64,000 nt of DNA, from the NCBI GenBank assembly GCA_036429605.1, contig CM071590.1, positions 4,030,001 through 4,094,000 of the forward strand, in the 5' to 3' direction. The DNA is from Cladobotryum mycophilum (lineage: Eukaryota > Ascomycota > Sordariomycetes > Hypocreales > Hypocreaceae). Below are positions 21,702 to 32,061 of the stretch, piece after piece. The translations under genes and the position numbers were made by a program. The first letter of the stretch is position 1; each line of letters starts with the position of its first letter. The notes under the pieces were generated by a model that saw nothing but the letters and a program-made list of their open reading frames with translations, made no database searches and had not been told where the DNA came from.

Positions 21702-23210
21702 ATGACCTCACTTTATGCAGAGCTCTTATCAAACATCAGACAAGTGTCTGTGAGGGCAAGTCTTTTGTCGCCCTCAGATGCCTCTACCACAGCTGAGGTG
21801 GTTGACGAAGGACGTCGGCTTCAGGTGCATCATCGGGGGAAGTAGCTGTCCTTGAACTTCCAGTAAGGGTTCTCGTACAGCCGATACTCCCAGTCCCCGA
21901 AAAGGGCGCGCCTGACTTGGCCTGGAGATTACCCGTACCTGCAGCTGAAATAGAGTTAACAAGGTTCTCGGCCGAGGATCAAGCAGTGCCATGGAGCTCC
22001 CTGGATATCAAAGCTGGCTCCCGCATCCGGTGTCGAAAATGCGATGGCACTGTCGTGAAAGATGATGTGATTAAGGCTTGGAAAGACCTTCCCAGCGAGA
22101 ATTGGGCTGAAATGATGGAGTTTTGGCACTGTCACAAGCCTCACGACGAGGATCACCACCACCATGACGACGAGGGCTTGGCTAAACGAGGCTACGGAGC
22201 TAACAGTGCAATCACCGCCCAGCCCAGCGTTGGCTTTGTCGATCTCACCTCATTCATGTTCTCCGAGTCAGATTGCAGTAACTTGTCGGTGAGTATTGAT
22301 CACAAGACGCTCTCTTTTATCACATCGGAGAAATAGAAGGTGGCCCCGTCGGCCCTAAACGCCTCTCAATGACATAGTCACCGATACAATTCTCCAAGAA
22401 TAATCATCACTTCATCCCTTCATGGGCAACCTCAGGCGCGAACCCTTCTCTCGCGAGGATGGGATCAGCCTGGTCGGGTTGGCAAGTTAGTCACCCCTTT
22501 TCATCCAGCTTCCAGAGTCGTGGATTCGGGAGATTAGAGGAGACACATTCGTATCAAGTCGCAAGACAATTCTTATTCCACATTTATATGCATTTGCTTA
22601 CACGCAACAGTTTTCCCAGTCCATCTCAAACCCTGAGACCACGTCCGACAATAGTGAACTTGCTTTGAATGGAGAAAGTACAGTGAAGTCTCTGCGTGTT
22701 TTCTGCAAGACGTGCAGCACAGAAATTGGCTTATTCAATGTACTCGCATCATCCGTAACTCTGTTCAAGTGGCAAGTTACTTGTGAGACTGGCATGCCGA
22801 GTAAGGCCCCGAGCAGTTCCGAGTGCCTGGCGGCTACTCTCATAGCCACCATCTCTCGATCAGGATCATCCAAGTCTGTAATCACACCTCATGGATTGAC
22901 TTTCTTGGATGAGAAACAGGCTGCATCACTTCGGTCCCTATACCTGTGGGTTCTTAACGCCAATGTCGTATATACGTCTAACACGACACAAGGGAGGAAG
23001 ACTGCGATAAAAGTACTCTATCAAAATATTGACGAGGAAGCTGGAAACAAACTTGTCGAATCCATGACCTCGGGTGTCCAAGAGATTAATTTTCCAGCGG
23101 CAGCAATCGAAACAGCCCGTGAGGTGATCCAGGAGAGTAACGCATTATTGCCTAAGCCCGAAAGGCTTTTCCAACAATGGCATGTGGGTCTTTTAGAACG
23201 ATGGGCTTAA
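21702..23210 (+). CDS. HECT-type E2-binding protein (UBE3D / Ipa1-like), frame broken
   Basis: Two exons, 21702-22288 and 22611-23210, about 395 aa once one base is allowed for. The start MTSLYAELLSNIRQVSV is family-like. The frame then stops at 21843-21845, whereas the continuation (EVAVLELPVRVLV, AWRLPVP) is in the -1 frame. The switch lies on a run of five G at 21835-21839, and six G would make it continuous. Downstream are the cysteine-rich boxes (RCRKCDG ... FWHCHKPHDEDHHHH, then VFCKTCSTEIG), FKWQVTCETG and the C-terminal LYLWVLNANVVYTS ... WHVGLLERW. These match the HECT_2 family (human UBE3D, yeast Ipa1), which binds ubiquitin-conjugating enzymes and is linked to mRNA 3'-end processing. 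The 322-nt intron (GTGAGT...CAACAG) is long for this genome. An alternative acceptor lies 9 bases later. Confidence 0.85.
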
Positions 23211-23610
23211 CATAATAATTTAATTCTAGAATTAAAAGAGGAAATACTTTAGAATTAGAATTCTCTGTCAATGCCTTATCTGGTAGTGGTAGCAACGCGC
23301 AAAAGTCATCAACGTAGACGCTGCAGTCATACTTGCACAGTGTATGTCAACATCCAAATGCAGCTTTCGCACTGTAAGATTCATCATCTACATTGTGTAT
23401 AGGCAGCACGGAGGCAGCCGGATCCCTCCAGCCTCACTCATTCGTCAACATCAGCAACTACGAGTCAAGCTTTGCTCGTGGCAGCGAAACGAAATGAGAT
23501 AGATTTTAGAATATTGTTTTATCTTTTACACGATAACATTCATTTAAAATATCTTTGGAGTAGTACGACCACAAGCCGTGGAGGCGAGAAGCGAACCATT
23601 CTCTAGCATC
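23211..23610. other. Intergenic, UBE3D-like to SNF2
   Basis: 400 bp. It starts with the palindrome at 23219-23236 and AT-rich sequence, a possible 3'-end signal. The rest is the SNF2 gene's leader. An open stretch without ATG (23548-23610) precedes the SNF2 start in frame, so a further 5' exon for that gene cannot be excluded. Confidence 0.5.
23219..23236. repeat. 18-bp perfect palindrome after the UBE3D-like stop codon
   Basis: TTTAATTCTAGAATTAAA, beginning nine bases past the TAA. Could fold in RNA or simply be AT-rich chance; a related GAATTAGAATTC follows about 20 bases later. Confidence 0.5.
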
Positions 23611-26600
23611 ATGCATTCCCAGAACGCTCACTATATCCCAGTCGGATGTATTGGCATCACCAGAAATGAAAGTCATCTCAACCCGGATATCTGGGACTCG
23701 ATAGACCGTCGAGATTGGAAAGGCTTTGCTTTGCAGGATGACAGGTCTTTGAATCAAAATGACCGAGTAACCGACCATGAGCCGTACCTCGGCGCCAACG
23801 TGCAGATCTCGTTACTCAAGGTCTCAAAATTGTCGCCCTATGCACGCTTATTTCGTGCTCACTGGGCCAGACTTGAGTTCGGGATCAGTTCAGTTGACGA
23901 CCAGCTAGGTATCATCAGAGTATCTATGCTCCCAGACGATGTCCAACGAGGAACTGTGAACCGTTCAGACGCCAGCTTGAGAAAAGCAAGAAAACTGATA
24001 CTCCAAAGTTTAGATTACTCCACGGAAGCATGGAAAGGATATCGAGTGCCAGTGGAAACCGGAGAGCTGGTTCCTTTCGATGCCGAGGCGGCTAAAGCTC
24101 ATCAGGATATTTCGTTGTTGCAACTATTCAACACGATCCCTTCGCCAAGCCCAGATCCAGGCTCTGTTCTAGAGCCCTATGCGCAAGATGCAATGTACAG
24201 CCTGCTAGAAAGCAACATTGACGGTCTTATCACGAATCTGTATCCCTACCAGCGACGATCAGCCGCCTTAATGTTGCAAAAGGAAACTCAGCCCGACCAA
24301 GTTCTAGATCCACGTTTGCTGCAACTCAGTGACACACAAGGCTCGACATGGTACATGGATCCTGTGGCTGGTGTCATTCTTTTGGAGCCACGATACTATG
24401 ATGGAGTGTCTGGGGGAATATTGGCGGAAGAGATGGGCTCAGGCAAAACTATCATCTGTCTGTCCTTGATTCTAGCCACCAAAAATTTGTCCACAAGCCC
24501 TCCTGAGCTGTATAGAGCTTATAAACCTCCAAATAGGGGAAAGCTCGCATCGTTGGCAGATATGGCTGCGTCATGCGCTACTCGAAACGCGGTCCCTTGG
24601 AGATCATATTTCGGGGCGTATAAATCACAGCTCGGTTACGAATTTAGCCAGTGCGAGGAAGCGTTAATAAGGAACCCTGGGTACTACCTTCTCCCGGCTC
24701 CGGAACCTCGGAGAGGGGGCCGATATCAAACTTACTCTGACGGGCCGTCATCCAAAAAAATATTTCTGAGCTCGGCAACCTTGGTTATTGTTCCAAATAA
24801 TCTTGTTGCTCAATGGAAGCAAGAAATCCAAAAGCATACAAAGGGACTCAGCACACTTGTCCTAGTAAAGAAAGATCCGGTTCCAGCAACAGAGGATCTC
24901 TTGAGCCATGACATAATTCTCATCTCACAGTCTCGTTTTGAGCTGATGGTGAAACAGGTTAATGATCTTGGTCAATCTGCTCTAGGGTCACTACATTTCA
25001 AACGTTGCATTGTGGATGAGGGTCATAAACTTGGCAATTCAAAAATCGGCAATAGGAGCGATCTCCTACTTGGCCTTGATACTTTGCACATATCTTCTCG
25101 TTGGATCGTTACGGGAACGCCATCCCACGGGTTGTTTGGAGTTGACGACACCAAGACGCAACAGGTGATACTCAGCGATGATGATCATTCTTCGACGAAA
25201 ACCGAAAATGGGCTTAATGAGTCGTCAACTGAAATGGAAAAGAAAGATTTGGAGCGCATTGGCGCGATCGCAGCCTTATATCTGAAGGCTCGCCCATGGG
25301 CAAACACCACCGCTGAGGCAGGCGATACTTTGGCTGATTGGAGCACATACTTGATGCTTCCTAAGCACAATCCCAAAAGTCGAGGACGTTGGGACTGCTT
25401 GCAGTCAACTCTGCACTCTCTCATCATTCGACACCAGTTGGCAGAAATTGGCAATCTCCTGCCGCAGGTTGACGAGAGAATCGTCCTACTTGATGGATCC
25501 TACCAGGATCAGCTATCGTTGAACTTATTCTCTATGATGATCGTCTTCAACTCCGTTCAATCGCAGAGAACTGATATGGACTACTTCTTTCATCAGAGAC
25601 AGAAAAAAGCACTCTTGCAGATTGTGTACAACTTGAAGCAAGCGAGTTTCTTTGGAGGCTCCTTCTTTACCGTCGCGGAAATTTCCAAGTCAGTTGAAAC
25701 AGCCGAGGAGTTCTTACGGGAGAAAAAGGTGTCTATCAGTCCCGAAGATGAGCTTTCGCTCCAGGAAGCCATTGCATTTGGCCACTTGGCAATGAATAAC
25801 AAACTAAAACATCTAAGCAATCAGTTTCACGAAATGGCTGTCTGTGTTGCCGGCTTCCCTGGTGGTGCCGGACAGTCTTGGTCTCTTGGTGATGAAAGTG
25901 GTGAAGATACTGTTTGCACCTCCACAAGCATGCTTCTCTCTCTTCAAAAGCTTATATATAATGCTGCCGGAGAGCGAGGAGATTTAAATTCTCTCTTGAA
26001 TGGAGGATTAATACAGGAGGGTATGGTTGAGAGACAGAAATTGTTAGCAGTACAGACTCCCGACGATGCGTCCAAGCCCAGAGAAAAGAAGACGGACACT
26101 CTTGCCGGCAATACAAAACTTGGTGACGACAATGCGAAGAAATCCCGGTCGCACGGAATCAACGGCATCAAACAAAATACGCACATAACCCCTGGCAGTT
26201 TCTCCGGGCCCCTTGAACTAACGATGATTACATCTACTGTGTCGGCAAAGCTGAAATATCTAATTGACAGTATTGTGAAATATCAGGATGAAGAGAAAAT
26301 CATCGTATTCTACGAGAATGACAACGTAGCATGGTATCTTGCCAGTATGCTCGACGTGGTTAGTATAACTCTACAATGAAGAGCACGGGGTTGAAGCTAA
26401 ACGTAATGTAGCTTCAAATTCAGCATCTTATATACGCCAAGGGACTGACCACTGAGCGGAGAGCTCAATATGTCAATACATTTCATCACAATTCACAATT
26501 TAGGTTGATTCACCCATCTTTGACATGAGTGAAGACCATGCGACTAATCAGCACTAGAGTTCTTCTCATGGATCTTTCCCAAGCCGCCTTTGGCTTGGAT

Positions 26601-27170
26601 ATGCGAGCAGCATCAAGGATATACTTTATTAATCCAGTCCTGAATCCCCAGGTCGAAGCGCAAGCTATCGGGCGTGTTCGACGCATCAGTCAGAAAAAGC
26701 CCGTATCTGTCGAGACCTTGGTCCTGAAGAATAGTATCGACGAAGTTATTCTGGAACGCAAACAACACATGACACAAGCGGAGCACCGTCAGGCCAAGTC
26801 CATCTTGGACATCCGACCAATCTTCAACTGGATCAAAAACACGGGCGTAACACAACTGGAGGAGAGTAACGGTGACTATAGGCGTCAAATGGTGGATCTT
26901 GAAACGCCGCTGCCCGTGTTCGGCAGGGGATTTGGCAGACCTTTGCACCCGGATGAGGGCATCATCTTAAGCGAAGATCACCATATGTCGAATAGTGAAT
27001 TTTCGGGCAAGCCAACTTCTCCGTCGACAGTGAGTACACTAAAGAGAGCTTTCCATGTTGAGCCAAGCAGCCAAACCATAGCAAACAGCGGCAACCAAAC
27101 ACGAGAGCAAGAGATGCCTTCTCGTCCAGCTAGAAGGGTTCGGTTCACGGCCGATTCTGACGAAGATTAG
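23611..27170 (+). CDS. SNF2-family ATP-dependent helicase
   Basis: Three exons: 23611-26358, 26412-26503 and 26558-27170, in phase, 1150 aa. The first ATG of the frame is used. The N-terminal half has no named domain. Helicase motif I is EEMGSGKTI with Lys279, and motif II is DEGH at Asp469-His472. The C-terminal helicase lobe is assembled across both introns: IQHLIYAKGLT, then VLLMDLSQAAFGLDMRAAS, INPVLNPQVEAQAIGR and VRRISQ (motifs V-VI), then an Arg/Ser-rich tail. SNF2 enzymes translocate on DNA to remodel nucleosomes or repair complexes in the nucleus. The motif I to II distance of about 190 residues points to an insertion in lobe 1, and I see no RING between the lobes, so it is not a typical Rad5/Rad16. 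Donor GTTGAT of the second intron is weak but required by the motif. Confidence 0.92.
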
Positions 27171-29177
27171 AGCAGCCAAAGGCAGATTGATACCCTTTTT
27201 TTTCAGAGCGTTCTTTATGTTGATGGGATCTATTTATGGTTACTTGGTGCAGAAGCGCCGGTTATGTCGAGTTAGGCGTTTCATGCCCCAATGACTGGTC
27301 ATTCTCATAATTCCCGACAGGTAGCTACTTATTCAACGAGGGGAGAGGGGTGTTGCAGTAATAAGAATAGTGTTATCGTGATAAGATGAGATGGGAATCT
27401 AAGATGCATGTGAAAATGAGGGGATATGAAAGCGGGAAGGCGCGAGGTTGGAAAGAAAAAGCCCGCCTGCCAAGTGACCAACAAGGAGGTTGCTGATGTC
27501 ATGAATGTGAAGCGCTACTACTGAAAAATACAAGACGCACACGACAATATTAATCAATATCTCAACATGCACCCATGCAAGGACAATAGACAGCAACCCT
27601 CATTCGTTTCACAATAAGAATGTGTGTTTAGAAATGACGACACCTTTGCGAACCGACGACTTCACTCAGCAGGAATCGCGGATGAGGGTGAGACATGAAC
27701 AAGCAGACAACAGACGGGACGAGAGACATTAGGGACGGCGACCCCTCCAACACGAGGGAAGCGATGACATACAAGGCGCGATTGTCATCTTATAACAATG
27801 AGGGAGATGTCAAATACTACTGCTACTACGGGCACGTGTACTTCTACCGCCCAAGGGATGTCAAAGCACACTGTCGAGACGGCTCCCTCGCCTTTAGGGG
27901 CACAATGATTTGACTCGAAAGAGATTAACACATTGGACGTTGTCTTGTTTCGCGTTCAATCAGGCCCGAGTGGGCCACAGTCAGTCGGTGTGATTGCCAG
28001 GAACCCGGCTGCAGAGCAGAGAGAACGTTGCACTGCAGTTCGGCTTCATGTCGCCTTTACTCGGAGCTCCCCGAGCGCTGCTGCTGCAGGAACAGATGCA
28101 AGAATAGGTAGAGGTAGCTGAGGCTGCCTTGGCTGACACAAATCAACGATCCAGGCACCGGAGCGCCCCCAAGAACGCGCCCCCCATGGAGGACTTGAAG
28201 GATGCCGAGAATCACTAGTTGCAAAGCCACGAAGTTGAGAGTGGATGTGGCCCGCAAGACAAGAGTTTCAAATTCAGTCTACGGAATGAATCGGTCTCTG
28301 GAATTCCAGACGAACAAAAGGAGACAGACGGACGGACAGAAAGACAGAAAAGACTTGATCATTTTACTACAACTTTGACCACCAACACGACCACGACCTG
28401 TCTTAATTACCGGCCCTACGGTGCTTGGATGTCACCCTGCGGTCCCTGCCCCTTGACTAAAATAGTCTGCCAGACAAGGGGGGCAGTCTGGGTCTGCAAA
28501 AAATCTCCCGACTAGGCAAATCATGTCTTGCTTGAGAAGGGTAAATTATCAATCAAGTACGAATCGAAACCCTGGATGAACCCTGTACAGGGCAAGAAAC
28601 ATTGCTTTTCCCAACAACCAGAACAAAAACCGTCTCTTTGCTCTCAATTTCCCCTTGGATCGCTGCTGCAGGTACGGAGAATGTAGCTCTGCAGTAGTGG
28701 CCGTAGAAACTTTTTCAGCCACATGCAAGTTTCGTCAGGAGGATCTTCTCTAGTCCAGGGCAGAATATGCAAGGAGAGCTGGGATTCGTATGCGGCCTTG
28801 CGGTCCGCCCTCCGCCGTTCCTGGATGTCGCATAACGAACGCACCCTGGCAGAATACCTGGGCATCCGTCATCTTGGCACTAAAAAGAGCGAGAGAGAGA
28901 ATTAAAGTAGAGCTTGTTGGCCCCTTTCGATCTGAGCTCTGAGCATCATTCGACCTTTTCTTCTTCTCTTTCCAGATTCTGGGGAACCCGCTGATTGTCA
29001 ATTGATAAGGCGGCGAGCACGAAGACACACACACAAACACACACACCTCAGGGATTGTGGTACACGAGCTTGGTATCCACTGCTTTGGCTTGTCTCCCGG
29101 GTTTATAAGCATGACAGAGTTTGGTGTTGAGGTGTAACGTGACAAAAAAAGACAGGCAAACAGCAGGGCTTGCGACA
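27171..29177. other. Intergenic, SNF2 to F-box gene
   Basis: 2 kb with no credible gene. It contains a CA-rich tract near 29024-29047 and purine-rich stretches around 28300-28350. A hydrophobic 65-codon frame on the minus strand (27399-27596) was considered and dismissed. The end is the F-box gene promoter and leader. Confidence 0.5.
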
Positions 29178-31472
29178 ATGGCTTCCGTAACTGCCGTGAG
29201 GGTCGTCCATCCACCGTCACTTTACACGATGCCCGAATTGTATGCGATTGACGAGGACCCGGACAGCGGCGACCAGGTTGGAAATGGCGACATATTACCA
29301 CCCCGGCCGACAACAGCACCGAGTCCATTCCCGACCTACCCGATGTACTCGGGCCTGCATGGCCCATCAAGGCTCCAGGACAAGTCTTCGGATTCTTTCC
29401 ATGCAGCATTGAAGAGACCAAGAAAACTATCATCGGGTTCGACATACTCGACAACTCCATTCATAAGCGAAGCGCAAAGGGCGAGAAGCTCATCGTGGGG
29501 CACCGTCGATAATCTCGAACGCAAAGGCAGGAGACCACGAAGCTACTTACACCAACGGCCAATGCTACAGCCGATTATATACAAAGCCGAAATCATGCCA
29601 AACGAGCTCTTTGACTCTTTGCCTGGGGAGGTTCTGGGCCTCGTTCTTCAATGGCTGAAAAAACTTCATTTGGACAAGGGCAGTGGTAGCTGTGCGACTT
29701 GTTGGATGCGCGATCTTTGCAATATCTCTCTGTCTTCTCGCAAGTGGTACAAATATGCGCGCGTGTCACTGTAAGTCTTAAGCCCCAATATTTGTTTTGG
29801 CCAAGGGGGCGAAACGGAGGAACGGCAGATTCTAACGGGCAATGGTTGATCTAGATATGAAGATATCCAACTAGTGGGACCAGATTCCGCAATGCATAAA
29901 AAGAAATTTAAGCAAGCCCAGGGGTCCCGCATGGTCTTGCTGCGCCGCACCCTCCGAGCAAGCCCAGATGTCGCAGGTATCGTGCGCACGCTCAAGGTCC
30001 CACGACCAGAGACACCAGTCAATTGGTCCGCCTCCAAGGGTCTAGCATGGCTGGAGCAATATGAAGATCGTGTGGCGACGTTGGTCATGGCGTGTCCCAA
30101 CTTGGAGAGACTCTCTGGCCCAACATCGACATACGATCACTCATTTAAGAAGATATTCCATGCGCTCTCGACAAGAACGGCCCTCAAAGAAATGATTTGG
30201 ATCTTGGACCCGGCGATACCAACGACACAGCAACGCCCCGGGAGCTCTTCAAAACACATGATCGGACTCAAAGCGCCTGAGCTTCTAAGTCCGTCTCAAG
30301 AAGACACATTTCTAGACTATCACCGGAATTGGCCGGGTCTACGTGATCTCTCAGTTCACTGCCAGCCAGGAGCAACATTAGCTCCTCATACCCTTCTCTC
30401 AAGGGCACTCACCTGCCTTCCTTCGCTTCGACATCTCCACCTCTGCAATCTTCCCTCTAGCGCATTCAACGACGATAACCTCCTTTCTCTCCCGCCGATA
30501 CAATCTCTGGTGCTCTCTCATATCACGGGCATTACATCAGGTGGTCTTTCTGCGTTTGCTACACGACCCAACAGCTCGTCCCTGCGACGCTTAGATCTTC
30601 GTCACACGCCCCTGACATCGTTGCCGGCTCTTGCGCGCATCTTCTCGAACTTGCCCAACCTCACCACGTTCTCCCTCGTCCAAACTTTCCAGCCTGTGAT
30701 GCCGGAGACAGACTCGTTTACGCTCTGGATGATGCCCTACCTCGCATCTTCGAGCATTGTAAAGTTGCATTGGGATATTACAAACCATGTTGGTCCTTAT
30801 TCTGCGGATGACATTCTAGCCAGGAGCATCGCAGCCGGAGGATTCCCCTCCTTGACGACCTTGCGAGCGCCGAATGATGCCGAGGGGCGCTTTCAGGCAC
30901 TCTGCCGTCCCGTAGACCAAATTGCCCAACCCGGCGACCGTTTCGGCGGCAGTGGCATCGTGTCCTCTCAATCATTCAGCGTTCCTGCGTCACCTATATC
31001 ACCCATCACCCCAGTGTCACCCATCTACCCTCTCCACAAGAGCTCAACTATCATGTCCCTCCCCTCATACTCTTCTCATCACCTACCATCCCTCGTCACC
31101 GACCTCCAAACCGCTCGTCTCGCCGCCCAATCCCGCCTCGAAGCTGCGCAGGACATCAACCCCCGCATAAAAGTCAACGTCACTTCCGACGACGGCAGGT
31201 TGGCCCAGTCATACGGCATGGCCAGCTACCTCGGCACGCTAGGCAGCAAGATCAAGTACCACCTGCACCCGGACGAGGGCGCGACGGACGAGCATGGCGG
31301 GCTGCTGGACGTAAGCGATCTGGTGGGCGATGGCGGGGAGACTTTGAGTGTCAATCAGGAGGGGTGCACGGGGCGATGGAATTATAGAGAAGGTGAGATG
31401 GCGGATAAGAGGGAGAAGGAGAAGTGGTGGCATACCGAAAGAGGAAGATGGAGGAAGGTTGAGCTAAAATAG
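29178..31472 (+). CDS. F-box protein with leucine-rich-like repeats
   Basis: Two exons, 29178-29770 and 29855-31472, with an 84-nt intron (GTAAGT...GATCTAG, phase 2), 736 aa. An N-terminal Ser/Pro-rich segment is followed by an F-box-like domain at about residues 141-197 (LFDSLPGEVLGLVLQWL ... LSSRKWYKYARVSLYEDI), with an unusual CATCWMRDLC insert. Residues 230-480 contain irregular leucine-rich repeats (LPSLRHLHLCNLP, SSLRRLDLRHTPL, LPNLTTFSLVQTF). A Ser/Pro stretch and a basic C terminus (WWHTERGRWRKVELK) close it. F-box proteins recruit substrates to SCF ubiquitin ligases, the very complexes that COP9 deneddylates. The substrate is unknown. Convergent with the DUF8004-like gene. Confidence 0.85.
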
Positions 31473-32061
31473 ACGAAGACCGGGGAAAGGCACGGTGTAT
31501 TACGAAGTAATGACTATTTCAGGATTTGGGCTATACTCTAGATGTATTTATATATATGACTGGATTTGAACATGGGAAATAATGGTATGAACACACCAGA
31601 CTTTCTATATTCATCACTTTGGTGAGGACATTCTCGGCTTTTTAAAAGCTGATATATCCGTCAAATTCATGATAAGTCGATTGCAAGCTGCAAGCGGTTT
31701 AGAGGGATTTAATAATCTCGTATACCATCATAGCCCATCATCACAGTCAAGGGGACAGAAATAGGATGCAAGGTCTGAGCCTATATCATCATTCATCTAT
31801 GTAGCTTGTTCTATACTCTTGTCATTGGTTGTTCCTGTACCATGAGTGCCAACATTGGGGCTTCAGTATTTTCCCATTAAAGTCCGGTTTCGTCTGTGTA
31901 TTGTAAGAAATCCACCACATGATCCAAAACTCCGATTCCAAATGATGCTCTCTCTGTGTGTGTATTATTAAAATAATGGTTATGAAAAAAAGTCGAAAAA
32001 GGAAAGTCCAGTCATGTCATGAAATAGAGGTTGGCGTGATGCGAACAGTTCTGTCATAAAT
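31473..32061. other. Convergent 3' spacer
   Basis: 590 bp between the stop codons of the F-box and DUF8004-like genes. AT-rich (TTTATATATATGACTGG near 31550) and without open frames. It presumably holds both polyadenylation regions. Confidence 0.55.

Noticed and set aside
27399..27596. 65-codon hydrophobic minus-strand frame
   Set aside because: Too short and compositionally driven; no homologous pattern.
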